A DNA stretch of 19,086 bases from an uncultured Lachnospiraceae bacterium (GCA_902766655.1 CACXEL010000097.1:1-19086); one strand, 5' to 3'; positions 6,641 through 13,909 are shown, numbered from the stretch's first letter. Program-made: numbers and translations. Notes: generated from the sequence alone by a model not told the origin.

Positions 6641-8050
6641 TCAGCCGATGCTGCCCTTCATCTCGAGGCGGATCAGGTTGTTCATCTCCACCGCGTACTC
6701 CAGGGGCAGCTCCTTGGAGACGCTGTCCGCGAAGCCGCTGACGATCATCGCGCGGGCGTCCGCCTCCGGGATGCCCCGGGACATCAGGTAGAAGATCGCG
6801 TCGTCGCTGATGCGGCCGATCTTCGCCTCGTGGCCCACGTCCGCCTGCGAGGTGCGGATATCCATCGCCGGGATGGTATCCGACCGGGAGATATCGTCGA
6901 GCATCAGGCTCTCGCAGGAGGCGGAGGATTTGCTCCCCGCGGCCTTCTCCGTCATCACCACCGCGCTGCGGTAGGTGCTGATGCCCCCGTCCTTGGAGAT
7001 GGATTTGGCCGTGATGGCCGAGGAGGTCTTCGGCGCGGAATGCACCACCTTCATGCCCGTGTCCAGGTTCTGCCCCGCTCCGGCGAAGGTGATGCCCGTG
7101 TAGGTCATGCGGGCGCCCTCCCCGGTGAGCAGCGTCATCGGATACAGATAGGACACGTGGGAGCCGAAGGAACCCGACACCCATTCCATCACGCCGCCCT
7201 CCTCGATGCGGGCGCGCTTGGTGTTCAGGTTGTACATGTTCTTGGACCAGTTCTCGATGGTGGAGTAGCGCAGCTTCGCGTTCTTCGCCACGTAGAGCTC
7301 GACGCAGCCGGCGTGCAGGTTGGCCACGTTGTACTTGGGCGCGGAGCACCCCTCGATGAAGTGCAGGTTCGCGCCTTCGTCCACGATGATCAGCGTGTGC
7401 TCGAACTGCCCCGCCCCCGGCGCGTTCAGCCGGAAGTAGCTCTGCAGCGGGATCTCCACGGTGACTCCCGGCGGCACGTACACGAAGGAACCGCCGGACC
7501 ACACCGCGCCGTGCAGCGCGGCGAACTTGTGGTCCGTGGGCGGCACCAGCTTCATGAAATGGTCATGGATCATGTCCCCGTAGGGGCCGTGCATGGCGCT
7601 CTCCAGGTCCGTGTAGACCACGCCCATGGCCGCGACCTCCTCCCGCACGTTGTGGTAGACCAGCTCGGAGTCGTACTGGGCGCCCACGCCGGCCAGGGAG
7701 GCCCGCTCGGCCTGGGGGATGCCCAGGCGCTCGAAGGTGTCCCTGATCTCCTCGGGGACATCGGCCCAGTCGACGTTCATTTTTGTGTTGGGGCGGACGT
7801 AGGTGACGATATTGTCCATATCCAGGCCTTCGATGTCCGGCCCCCAGTCCACCATCTCCGTCCTGTTGTAGATATCCAGCGATTTGAGGCGGAAGGCCCG
7901 CATCCATTCGGGGTCATTTTTCTCCCGCGAGATCGTCTCGACGATGGCCGGCGTCAGCCCCTCCCCGACCTTCCAGACGTCCTTCTCGGCGTTCCGGAAG
8001 TCGTAGAGCTCGCGGTCCACGTCCTCCACATATGTCTTCTCTTTTTCCAT
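6641..8050 (-). CDS. sufB: SufB, Fe-S assembly scaffold subunit (469 aa)
   Basis: Full-length SufB. Signatures are GSFVYVPPGVTVEIPLQSYF (187-206), FEHTLIIVDEGANLHFIEGC (216-235), HSAPKTSSAITAKSISKDGG (337-356) and SASCESLMLDDIS (376-388). C379 aligns with the Cys that binds the nascent cluster or sulfur in E. coli SufB, and E408 (HEAKIG) with the conserved Glu; C235 is a further conserved Cys. SufB is the core on which clusters assemble, with SufC supplying ATP-driven rearrangement. ATG at 8050 has AAAGGA about 7 nt upstream. It is separated from sufC by 188 bp of tandem repeats and from sufD by repeat copy C. Confidence 0.96.
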   Translation of the reverse strand: MEKEKTYVEDVDRELYDFRNAEKDVWKVGEGLTPAIVETISREKNDPEWMRAFRLKSLDIYNRTEMVDWGPDIEGLDMDNIVTYVRPNTKMNVDWADVPEEIRDTFERLGIPQAERASLAGVGAQYDSELVYHNVREEVAAMGVVYTDLESAMHGPYGDMIHDHFMKLVPPTDHKFAALHGAVWSGGSFVYVPPGVTVEIPLQSYFRLNAPGAGQFEHTLIIVDEGANLHFIEGCSAPKYNVANLHAGCVELYVAKNAKLRYSTIENWSKNMYNLNTKRARIEEGGVMEWVSGSFGSHVSYLYPMTLLTGEGARMTYTGITFAGAGQNLDTGMKVVHSAPKTSSAITAKSISKDGGISTYRSAVVMTEKAAGSKSSASCESLMLDDISRSDTIPAMDIRTSQADVGHEAKIGRISDDAIFYLMSRGIPEADARAMIVSGFADSVSKELPLEYAVEMNNLIRLEMKGSIG

Positions 8051-8107
8051 GGTCTCATCCTTTTCTGACTGCCCGGAAATGAAGCCCGGCTCAGGCCTTG
8101 TCCCTGT

Positions 8108-8238
8108 CAGCCCACACGGCCGTGCCTTTCGAAGCCTGCGCTGGCACCAACCTTGCCGGACCTCCGATACCGGCGAAGGCACCAACCTTGTCAGGCCTCC
8201 GAAGCCGGTACAGGCACTCGCCTTGCAGTGCCTTCCCT
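8108..8238. repeat. Degenerate tandem repeat, about 35-bp period, between sufC and sufB
   Basis: Two adjacent well-matched units at 8143-8177 and 8178-8212 both start GGCACCAACCTTG and share CCTCCGA and CCGG further on. A degenerate unit precedes them (8108-8142, with TTTCGAAGCC matching CTCCGAAGCC). Another follows from 8213 (GGCACT...AGTGCC, a hairpin of its own) and runs into the sufC stop region. The period of 35 is not a multiple of three and the frames through it lack coding character, so it is non-coding. It fills most of the 188-bp gap inside the suf operon. Confidence 0.75.
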
Positions 8239-8988
8239 TCAGGCCTTGTTCTCGTAGGCCGCGAAGCCGTTCCTGCTGATCTCATCCACCAGGGACCCAT
8301 CCCCCTCGGCCACGATCCGGCCGTCCACCAGGATGTGGACCCTGTCCACATGGAGGGAGGAGAGGATGCCCGCGTTGTGGGTGATGATGATCAGGGCGGA
8401 CTCCCTGTCCTTCTGGAATTCCCGGACGCCCCTCGAGACCGTCCGGACCGCATCCACGTCGAGGCCGGAATCCGTCTCGTCCAGAATGGCCAGCGACGGC
8501 TTCAGCATGAGGAGCTGGAGGATCTCGGCCTTCTTCTTCTCGCCTCCGGAGAAGCCGACGTTGAGGTCCCGGTCCGCGTAGGAGGGATCCATGTCGAGGA
8601 GCTCCATGGCCCGCAGGAGCTCCTTGCGGAAGGGGAAGAAGCGGACCTTCTGGCCGGTCCTCATTTCCACGGCGCTGCGGATGAAATTGGTGAGGGAGAG
8701 GCCGGGCACCTCCAGGGGATTCTGGAAGGACATAAAAATGCCGTCCCTGGCCCGCTCGTTGACCGCTTTCTCAAGGAGGTCGCCGCCCAGGAACGTGATC
8801 CGGCCGCCCGTCACGGTGTAGGCGGGACTGCCCATGATGGCGTTGCCCAGGGTGGATTTGCCGGCGCCGTTGGGGCCAAGGATCACGTGGGTCTCGCCCC
8901 TGCCCACCGCAAGGTCCACGCCCCTTAAGATGCTCTTTTCATCCGCGCTGACCGACAGGTCTTCTATTTTCAAAAGTTCTTCAGACAT
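8239..8988 (-). CDS. sufC: SufC, ABC-type ATPase of the Suf scaffold (249 aa)
   Basis: This is a soluble ABC ATPase. Walker A is GPNGAGKST (38-46), the Q-loop is SFQNPLEVPG (87-96), the ABC signature is FSGGEKKKAEI (146-156), Walker B is LAILDETDSGLD (166-177), and an H-loop ITHN follows. The SGGEKKK and ETDSGLD variants are diagnostic of SufC rather than of transporters, and no permease gene is nearby. SufC dimerises on SufB-SufD and drives cluster assembly. ATG at 8988 follows a GGAGG 4 nt upstream, with a second GGAG further up; the open frame reaches 9063 but that part overlaps the promoter. It is the first gene of the suf operon. Confidence 0.96.
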   Translation of the reverse strand: MSEELLKIEDLSVSADEKSILRGVDLAVGRGETHVILGPNGAGKSTLGNAIMGSPAYTVTGGRITFLGGDLLEKAVNERARDGIFMSFQNPLEVPGLSLTNFIRSAVEMRTGQKVRFFPFRKELLRAMELLDMDPSYADRDLNVGFSGGEKKKAEILQLLMLKPSLAILDETDSGLDVDAVRTVSRGVREFQKDRESALIIITHNAGILSSLHVDRVHILVDGRIVAEGDGSLVDEISRNGFAAYENKA

Positions 8989-9031
8989 AATGCCTCCGCT
9001 CCTATTTCCTAGTGTTTTACTTGGTTTTACT

Positions 9032-9059
9032 ATTATAGCGCATCCGCCTGGAAATGCAA
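9032..9059 (-). promoter_or_regulatory. Probable suf operon promoter
   Basis: On the minus strand, TTGCAT (9059 to 9054) and TATAAT (9037 to 9032) are 16 bp apart, about 40 nt upstream of the sufC start. Directly downstream of the -10 lies a tandem direct repeat AGTAAAAC ... AGTAAAAC with a 10-bp period. A second possible promoter, TTGACA (9132 to 9127) with TACCAT (9108 to 9103) and 18-bp spacing, lies further upstream. Confidence 0.72.
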
Positions 9060-9072
9060 GCATTTTGGTAGG

Positions 9073-9093
9073 AATTAATGTGGGTACTTAATT
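9073..9093. promoter_or_regulatory. Palindromic candidate operator upstream of suf
   Basis: AATTAA (9073-9078) and TTAATT (9088-9093) form a perfect 6-bp inverted repeat with a 9-bp spacer, just upstream of the -35 box of the suf promoter and at the expected start of the more distal one. An AT-rich dyad of this size suits a dimeric winged-helix regulator. Suf operons are often controlled by Rrf2-family proteins, but the regulator is not in this window and the link is inferred. Confidence 0.4.
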
Positions 9094-9191
9094 TCGCGCA
9101 TCATGGTAATCGAGCCGCCCGCTGCCTGTCAATCGGTTCTTGTCCTTTTCCCTGTAGAAAATTCGGAAAACCATTCTGAATGCAGCCATAG

Positions 9192-9224
9192 AAAAAGGAC
9201 CAGATTTTGGATCTCTGGTCCTTT
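9192..9224 (-). terminator. Rho-independent terminator of the copper operon
   Basis: Read on the minus strand, AAAGGACCAGA (9224 to 9214) pairs perfectly with TCTGGTCCTTT (9204 to 9194) around a 9-nt loop, and the stem continues into a T run (9196 to 9192). It lies about 200 nt downstream of the small membrane-peptide gene. Confidence 0.85.
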
Positions 9225-9249
9225 GGCTTCAGTATTTGCAGCTGTTCGA

Positions 9250-9389
9250 CACCCCGGAATAATGAAGAAAAACTGGCTGGCAAGCTTGCCTGGCAGACAG
9301 GTTTTATTCATTATTTCCAGGTGGCCAGGGCACGAAGCGACTCTGGCTACCCACTGCGAGGGATGCTTTGCATCCTGAGCCCGTGGGGT
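9250..9389. repeat. Cluster of palindromic elements downstream of the copper operon
   Basis: This is the content of the long non-coding gap 9225-9420. An imperfect dyad of about 74 bp spans 9250-9323 and is centred on CAAGCTTG (9281-9288); its arms share AATAATGAA and TTCATTATT. It is followed by GCCAG (9324-9328) / CTGGC (9343-9347), and then by ACCCAC (9349-9354) / GTGGGGT (9383-9389), which encloses GGATGC TTT GCATCC (9361-9375). No protein-like frame is convincing here. The pattern resembles a miniature inverted-repeat or REP-like element. Confidence 0.6.
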
Positions 9390-9420
9390 GCCGGGAAAAA
9401 GTCGGCGCTCTCCGCCCCGT

Positions 9421-9504
9421 TCAGTCGTCCAGGACGGCGACGGTGGTGACCGCCACGGCCACGATGGCGGCAAATGCAGTGATGGCTACAATCATTCTGG
9501 TCAT
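9421..9504 (-). CDS. 27-aa single-helix membrane peptide downstream of copA
   Basis: From ATG at 9504 the minus strand encodes a 27-residue peptide that begins MTRMIVAITAFAAIVAVAV and ends AVLDD. It is a single hydrophobic helix (about residues 4-24) with a basic N-terminus and an acidic C-terminus, suggesting N-in insertion. The Shine-Dalgarno is very strong: GAGGAGG (9519 to 9513), 8 nt from the ATG. The gene lies 50 nt after the copA stop and ahead of the operon terminator, so it is probably co-transcribed. I do not recognise a family. It could be a small regulatory or stabilising subunit of the CopA pump; that is inferred only from position and topology. A short GGCCTGACAGGCC dyad (9529-9541) lies in the intercistronic gap. 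Confidence 0.68.
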   Translation of the reverse strand: MTRMIVAITAFAAIVAVAVTTVAVLDD

Positions 9505-9554
9505 AATACTATCCTCCTCTTTATGAATGGCCTGACAGGCCCGGCGTATCTGTC

Positions 9555-9764
9555 TTACTCGATTCCCAGAACGTCGTAGTCCTTGGCCTCGACGGCCTCC
9601 TTGAGGGCCTCGTCGGCGACGTCCGCGCTCAGCGTCACGACTGCCGTGCCGGCCTCATGGCTCACGACGGCGCTCTCGACGCCCTCCAGCTTCTCCAGGG
9701 CCTTCTTCACGGTGGCTTCGCAGTGGGGGCACATCATGCCCTCGATCTTCATGGTCTTTGTCAT
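9555..9764 (-). CDS. copZ: Possible independent CopZ copper chaperone from an internal start in copA (69 aa)
   Basis: Within copA and in the same frame, ATG at 9764 is preceded by AAAGGA (9776 to 9771) with an optimal 6-nt spacer. Translation from there would give a 69-residue protein, the normal length of free CopZ, with [12 protein letters not shown] carrying the CxxC Cu(I) site (C12, C15) and a complete beta-alpha-beta-beta-alpha-beta fold. The position of the Met exactly at the end of the linker suggests that a separate copZ gene was fused to copA by loss of its intervening stop while keeping its ribosome binding site. Use of this start is inferred; the product would deliver copper to the pump. 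Confidence 0.5.
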   Translation of the reverse strand: MTKTMKIEGMMCPHCEATVKKALEKLEGVESAVVSHEAGTAVVTLSADVADEALKEAVEAKDYDVLGIE

Positions 9765-12200
9765 CTCGATTCCTTTCCCGCCTTGGTCGGCGTCCTTGTT
9801 TGTATGTTCAAGAAGCCAGCCATTTTCGTCGGTGGCGACGGGATGGCTCAGCTTTTTGTCCCTTGCTGTGCTGCGGACCTTGAAGAGGTTGAGCCGCAGC
9901 GCGTTGGACACGACGCAGAAGCTGGACAGGCTCATGGCCGCCGCCCCGAACATCGGGTCCATGGTGATCCCGAAGAGATGGCTGTAGGCGCCGGCCGCCA
10001 CCGGCACCAGGGCCACGTTGTAAATGAGGGCCCAGAAGAGGTTCTCCAGGATATTCTTGTAGGTCTGCCGGCTCAGCCGGACCGCCGCGGCCACATCCAT
10101 GAGGCTGCTCTTCATGAGGACCACATCCGCCGCGTCGATGGCCACGTCCGTGCCGGCCCCGATGGCGATCCCGATGTCTGCCCGGGTCAGGGCCGGAGCA
10201 TCGTTGATGCCGTCGCCGACCATGGCCACCTTGTAGGCATTCGGCACCTCCTTCCTGAAGAGCTTCTGGAAGAGGTTGGGCCTCCGATGGCCAGCGCCTT
10301 TTCCCTGAAGCCGCCGGATGATCTCCTCCTTGCCGCTCGGGAGCACGCCCGCCACGACCTCGTCGACGCCGGCCAGCCGCCCGATGGCCTCGGCTGTCCT
10401 CTGGTTGTCGCCGGTCAGCATGACCACGTGGATGCCCATGCCCCTCAGCTGGGCGATGGCTTCGGCGCTGTCGGCCTTGATGGTGTCCGCCACCGCGATC
10501 ACGCCCTTGAGGGCGCCGTTCTCCGCAAAGAAGAGCGGCGTCTTGCCCTCACCCGAGAGGGCCTCAGCCCGCTCGCGGGTGGCCGTATCCACCCTGACTT
10601 TCCCGGAAATGAAGCCCATGTTCCCGCCGAGCAGCTTCCTGTCCCCGAGCCGGGCCTTGAGCCCGTTGCCCGGAAGGGCCGTGAAGTCTTCCACTTCACC
10701 CGCCTCAATATGCTCCTCCTCGGCCCGGTCCATGACGGCCCTGGCCAGAGGATGCTCGCTCTTCTTCTCGAGCGCCGCAGCCATCTCAAGGAGCTCCCGC
10801 TCCGTCACGCCTGCCGCCGGCAGGATGTCCGTGACCTTCGGCTGACCGCTGGTGATGGTACCCGTCTTGTCCAGGGCCACGACCTGGACGCTGCCGGTCT
10901 CCTGGAGGGCCTCCGCGTTCTTGAAGAGGATGCCGTTCTTCGCGCCCATGCCGTTTCCGACCATGATGGCCACGGGTGTGGCCAGGCCCAGGGCGCAGGG
11001 GCAGCTGACGACCAGGACGCAGATACCGCGGGCCAGGGCGAAGCCGAAGCTCTGCCCGGCCAGGAGCCATATAACGGTGGTGACAACAGCTATACAGATG
11101 ACCACCGGCACGAAGTATCCGGAAATGGTGTCCGCCAGCTTCGCGACCGGCGCCTTGGTGGCCGCCGCATCCGAGACCATGGAAATGATCTGGGCCAGGG
11201 AAGTGTCCTCCCCCACCCGGGTCGCCTCGCACTTTAAGAAGCCCGACTGGTTGATGGTGGCCGAGGAGACCTCGTCGCCCGGCGCCTTGTCCACCGGCAG
11301 GCTCTCCCCGGTCAGGGCGGACTCGTTGACCGCGCCGCTGCCTTCGATGACCACGCCGTCCACAGGGATATTCTCGCCAGGCCTCACCACGAAAATGTCG
11401 CCTCTCCTCACAGAATCCACGGGGACAGTGACTTCATTTCCCTCCCGAATGAGCGTGGCGGTCTTTGGGGCCAGCTTCATGAGGCTCTTCAAGGCATTGG
11501 TCGTCTTGCCCTTGGAGTAGGCCTCCAGCATCTTGCCCACCGTGATCAGGGTCAGGATCATGGCCGCCGACTCGAAGTAGAACTCCATCATGCAGGCCAT
11601 GACAGTCTCCATATCCCCGTCCACCTGGGCCCGGGTCATCACGAAGAGCATGGCCGTCGAGTAGGCGAAGGCCGCGGAGGAACCCAGGGCGATCAGCGTG
11701 TCCATGTTGGGCGCGCCGTGGAAGAGGCTCTTATAGCCGCTGGTGAAGAATTTCTGGTTGATCACCATGATGATGCCCGAAAGGAGGAGCTGGATGAGGC
11801 CCATGGCCACGTGGTTGTCCTCGAAAAATGAAGGCAGTGGCCACCCCCACATCATGTGCCCCATGGAAAAATACATGAGGACCAGAAGGAAGCCGAGGGA
11901 GGTCAGCAGGCGCTTCCTGAGCGCCGGCGTCGCCCGGTCCTTCAGGGCTTCCTCCTCGGCGGCCAGCCTGGCGGAGAGGCTGCCGCTCTCCTCTTTGGGG
12001 GTGCCTTTCACGGCAGCGCCGTAGCCGGCATTTTCCACCGCGGAGATGATCTCGGCGGGGGATGCGGTGCCCTCCACGCCCATGGAATTGGTCAGCAGGC
12101 TGACCGAACAGGCGGAGACGCCCGGCACCTTGGATACCGCCTTCTCGACCCGGGCCTGGCAGGCGGCGCAGCTCATGCCCGTAACTGTATATTGGTCCAT
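9555..12200 (-). CDS. copA: CopA, Cu(I)-exporting P1B-1 ATPase with C-terminal CopZ-like domain (881 aa)
   Basis: Domain order: N-terminal heavy-metal domain with GMSCAACQ (C11, C14); eight membrane helices; actuator TGES (297-300); metal-site CPC (400-402); phosphorylation DKTGT (D444); SEHPL (481-485); GDGINDAP (662-669). YN (727-728) and [15 protein letters not shown] (756-770) in the last two helices are the Cu(I)-specific residues. A flexible linker then leads to a second metal-binding domain, GMMCPHC (821-827). The usual single-MBD CopA is about 740-800 aa, so the tail is an added chaperone domain. A roughly 20-residue basic insertion (about 633-656) precedes [11 protein letters not shown] at 12200 has GGGAGG 6 nt upstream. 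The gene lies 41 nt after csoR. Confidence 0.95.
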   Translation of the reverse strand: MDQYTVTGMSCAACQARVEKAVSKVPGVSACSVSLLTNSMGVEGTASPAEIISAVENAGYGAAVKGTPKEESGSLSARLAAEEEALKDRATPALRKRLLTSLGFLLVLMYFSMGHMMWGWPLPSFFEDNHVAMGLIQLLLSGIIMVINQKFFTSGYKSLFHGAPNMDTLIALGSSAAFAYSTAMLFVMTRAQVDGDMETVMACMMEFYFESAAMILTLITVGKMLEAYSKGKTTNALKSLMKLAPKTATLIREGNEVTVPVDSVRRGDIFVVRPGENIPVDGVVIEGSGAVNESALTGESLPVDKAPGDEVSSATINQSGFLKCEATRVGEDTSLAQIISMVSDAAATKAPVAKLADTISGYFVPVVICIAVVTTVIWLLAGQSFGFALARGICVLVVSCPCALGLATPVAIMVGNGMGAKNGILFKNAEALQETGSVQVVALDKTGTITSGQPKVTDILPAAGVTERELLEMAAALEKKSEHPLARAVMDRAEEEHIEAGEVEDFTALPGNGLKARLGDRKLLGGNMGFISGKVRVDTATRERAEALSGEGKTPLFFAENGALKGVIAVADTIKADSAEAIAQLRGMGIHVVMLTGDNQRTAEAIGRLAGVDEVVAGVLPSGKEEIIRRLQGKGAGHRRPNLFQKLFRKEVPNAYKVAMVGDGINDAPALTRADIGIAIGAGTDVAIDAADVVLMKSSLMDVAAAVRLSRQTYKNILENLFWALIYNVALVPVAAGAYSHLFGITMDPMFGAAAMSLSSFCVVSNALRLNLFKVRSTARDKKLSHPVATDENGWLLEHTNKDADQGGKGIEMTKTMKIEGMMCPHCEATVKKALEKLEGVESAVVSHEAGTAVVTLSADVADEALKEAVEAKDYDVLGIE
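9765..9776 (-). promoter_or_regulatory. Internal Shine-Dalgarno at the copA/copZ junction
   Basis: AAAGGA followed by six bases and ATG, inside the copA reading frame. It encodes a Gly-Lys-Gly-Ile-Glu segment of the linker, a region under little structural constraint, so its agreement with a ribosome binding site is notable. Confidence 0.5.
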
Positions 12201-12241
12201 TTTTTGCCTCCCGGCAGTGGCGTAAGGCCGCTGCCCATGTC

Positions 12242-12574
12242 TCACTTCATCAGCTTCTGCAGGGTCTTCACCAGCTCGTCCAGCTTCTCGGTGCCGCCCT
12301 CCTGGACGTCCTCCGCGACGCAGGTCCGGATGTGCTCGGTCAGGACCAGCTTGGTGAAGCTGTTCAGGGCGCAGTTGGCTGCCGAGACCTGGTTGATGAT
12401 GTCAATGCAGTAGGCGTCCTCCTCCACCATGCGGCGGATGCCGCGGATCTGCCCCTCGATCCGGCTCAGACGGTTGAGCAGGTCTCTGGCCTCCTTCTCG
12501 CTCCGCCCTCTGGTGCGGCAGCAGGGAGGGAGGGAGCTGCCGTCTTCCGGGGTTTTCATTTCCATATCATCCAT
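12242..12574 (-). CDS. csoR: CsoR, copper-sensing transcriptional repressor (110 aa)
   Basis: This is a CsoR/RcnR-family all-helical repressor (DUF156). The Cu(I) ligands are C56 (DAYCID), H81 (LTEHIR) and C85 (RTCV), spaced 25 and 4 residues apart exactly as in M. tuberculosis CsoR. The helix-1 signature [19 protein letters not shown] (32-50) is typical. The N-terminus carries an extra Cys pair (C18-C19). ATG at 12574 is chosen over the ATG at 12592 because AAGGAGG ends 6 nt before it; the upstream Met codon would contain that site. It is the first gene of the copper operon and very likely autoregulated through the two operators upstream. Apo-CsoR binds DNA and Cu(I) releases it. Confidence 0.95.
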   Translation of the reverse strand: MDDMEMKTPEDGSSLPPCCRTRGRSEKEARDLLNRLSRIEGQIRGIRRMVEEDAYCIDIINQVSAANCALNSFTKLVLTEHIRTCVAEDVQEGGTEKLDELVKTLQKLMK

Positions 12575-12682
12575 GAAGGGCCTCCTTGTCATACTTTCGA
12601 GAGCAGTCGGGACAGGTTTTTCCTCTCATCCGTCGGTCCGGACACATTCCGGGCGGGGAGAGGGTTCTTTCCCGGCAGACAG

Positions 12683-12699
12683 ATACCCGTCCGGGGTAT
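12683..12699. promoter_or_regulatory. CsoR operator, downstream site
   Basis: ATACCC (12683-12688) and GGGTAT (12694-12699) form a 17-bp dyad ATACCCGTCCGGGGTAT, of the GC-tract-centred TACCC/GGGTA type known for CsoR. It lies just downstream of the expected transcription start. Its centre is 35 bp from that of the second site. Confidence 0.8.
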
Positions 12700-12712
12700 C
12701 CTTGTCGGCTAT

Positions 12713-12741
12713 ATAATATACCCCGCCAGGGTATATTGCAA
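12713..12741 (-). promoter_or_regulatory. csoR-copA promoter
   Basis: On the minus strand, TTGCAA (12741 to 12736) and TATTAT (12718 to 12713) are separated by exactly 17 bp, and the spacer is almost entirely the second CsoR operator. The start would be near 12706, giving a leader of about 130 nt before csoR. The leader shows no recognisable riboswitch. Confidence 0.82.
12717..12735. promoter_or_regulatory. CsoR operator, in the promoter spacer
   Basis: TATACCC (12717-12723) and GGGTATA (12729-12735) form a perfect 7-bp inverted repeat with a 5-bp centre. Occupation would block RNA polymerase directly. Together with the site at 12683-12699 this suggests two CsoR tetramers acting on one promoter. 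Confidence 0.88.
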
Positions 12742-12875
12742 GCCCCAAAGAGACATTTTTCTTCATGAAATTCAAATTAAGTAATACAGAATGTATATTT
12801 TTTTGCATTTTCCTGTTAAAATAAGAGGGCTATATATTGCAGGCTTCCAGGCAGGGTAATTGCGGGAAAAAACAT

Positions 12876-12887
12876 GGCCTTAAGGCC
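12876..12887. repeat. 12-bp perfect palindrome GGCCTTAAGGCC upstream of vanY-like gene
   Basis: A perfect dyad about 40 bp before the vanY-like start, in the divergent gap 12742-12925. That gap is AT-rich (12765-12830) and probably holds the plus-strand promoter, but no hexamer pair with good spacing is convincing. The palindrome could be an operator; there is no further evidence. Confidence 0.35.
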
Positions 12888-12925
12888 CGCTTTCACACTT
12901 TATAGGACGACGGAGGAAGAAAGAG

Positions 12926-13900
12926 ATGAGTCAAGATCAGCAGCCTTCATACGAGAGCCCCAGAGACGAGGAGGGCCGTAAAGGCAGAGAGCGCACCGGC
13001 GGAGATGAGCGCCGCAGGGATGAGGAGCGCCGCAAAAAGAATGCCGCCCGCAAGGCCGCCAGAGAACGGCAGGTCAGACGGCAGATGATGTTCATCGGAG
13101 GTGGGACCGCCCTTGTGCTCCTCATCATTATCCTGGTCGCCTTCTTTCTGAAGAAACCTTCCGGGGACGCCAGGGAGGACGTCGTCGCGGATCAGACAGT
13201 CGAGGTGTCGACCGAGACCGGCGCGACGGAGGAGACCGGCGCGGCAGAGGTCGAAGACGGCATGAACACGGTGGACCCGGTCGCCATCCCGGAGGAGACA
13301 ACGCCGGAGATGACGGCGGAGACCACCTCCGACCGGCCGGCCGACCTGCCGGACATCGACATCACCAGCTGGCAGTACATTCTGGCCAACGCCGACCACC
13401 CGATCGGTGACTACACACCCGAGACCAAGCTGGTGGAGAATGACCAGTACGTCGACTACCGCATCTACGATGCCATCACGTCCTTCATCGCGGACTGCCG
13501 CGCGGCCGGCAATTCCGTCTACCTCTCCTCCGCTTACCGGAGCTACGACACCCAGGACTACCTCTTCAAGCGCAAGGTGGAGCAGTACGGCAGCGAGGAG
13601 GAGGCCGCCAAGATCGTCCTCCCGCCCGGCACCAGCGAGCACCAGACCGGCCTGTCCGCCGACATCACCGAGGTGTACTACGAGGTCAAGAACCGGGAGC
13701 TGGAGAACACCGACATGTACAAGTGGATGGCTGCCCACTGCCAGGAATACGGCTTCATCGTCCGCTACCCCGACGGCAAGGAGGACATCACCGACATTAT
13801 CTACGAGCCCTGGCATTTCCGCTACGTGGGCGTCGAAGCAGCGACCTACATCATGGAGCACGACCTGACGCTGGAGGAATTCCTGGCTTACTACGAATAA
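12926..13900 (+). CDS. VanY-like D-alanyl-D-alanine carboxypeptidase, membrane anchored (324 aa)
   Basis: The N-terminal 53 residues are cytosolic and extremely rich in Arg, Lys, Glu and Asp; one membrane helix follows (about 54-76), then a Thr/Glu-rich linker (80-145), and then an M15B (VanY/DacB-like) zinc peptidase domain. Catalytic motifs are complete: SEHQTGLSAD (237-246) supplies zinc ligands H239 and D246, and YEPWHFRYVG (293-302) supplies the catalytic Glu (E294) and zinc ligand H297; SSAYRSYDTQ (201-210) is the substrate-side Arg motif. It would trim the terminal D-Ala from peptidoglycan stem peptides outside the membrane. A GGAGG 9 nt upstream supports the start. No VanR/VanS or VanHAX genes are nearby, so this is a housekeeping-type enzyme rather than resistance evidence. 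Confidence 0.93.
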   Translation: MSQDQQPSYESPRDEEGRKGRERTGGDERRRDEERRKKNAARKAARERQVRRQMMFIGGGTALVLLIIILVAFFLKKPSGDAREDVVADQTVEVSTETGATEETGAAEVEDGMNTVDPVAIPEETTPEMTAETTSDRPADLPDIDITSWQYILANADHPIGDYTPETKLVENDQYVDYRIYDAITSFIADCRAAGNSVYLSSAYRSYDTQDYLFKRKVEQYGSEEEAAKIVLPPGTSEHQTGLSADITEVYYEVKNRELENTDMYKWMAAHCQEYGFIVRYPDGKEDITDIIYEPWHFRYVGVEAATYIMEHDLTLEEFLAYYE

Positions 13901-13909
13901 ACGGGAAAG

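Noticed and set aside
4221..8068. Long plus-strand open frames opposite sufS, sufD and sufB
   Set aside because: Shadow frames opposite clearly recognised Suf genes; low-complexity His/Asp/Arg/Gly-rich translations and no start signals.
8108..8238. Possible CRISPR array
   Set aside because: Units are directly adjacent at a 35-bp period with no unique spacers and no cas genes nearby.
9101..9473. Small open frames in the gap between sufC and the copper operon
   Set aside because: They run across hairpins, the terminator and the suf promoter region, lack RBS, and read as repeat-derived sequence. Only the 27-codon frame at 9421-9504 has real start signals.
12947..13861. 304-codon minus-strand open frame opposite the vanY-like gene
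   Set aside because: The plus-strand frame has complete M15B motifs, a membrane anchor and an RBS; the opposite frame has none of these.
12926..13900. Vancomycin-resistance locus
   Set aside because: The VanY-like enzyme stands alone; no vanR, vanS, vanH, vanA/B or vanX is present, and such carboxypeptidases are common housekeeping enzymes.
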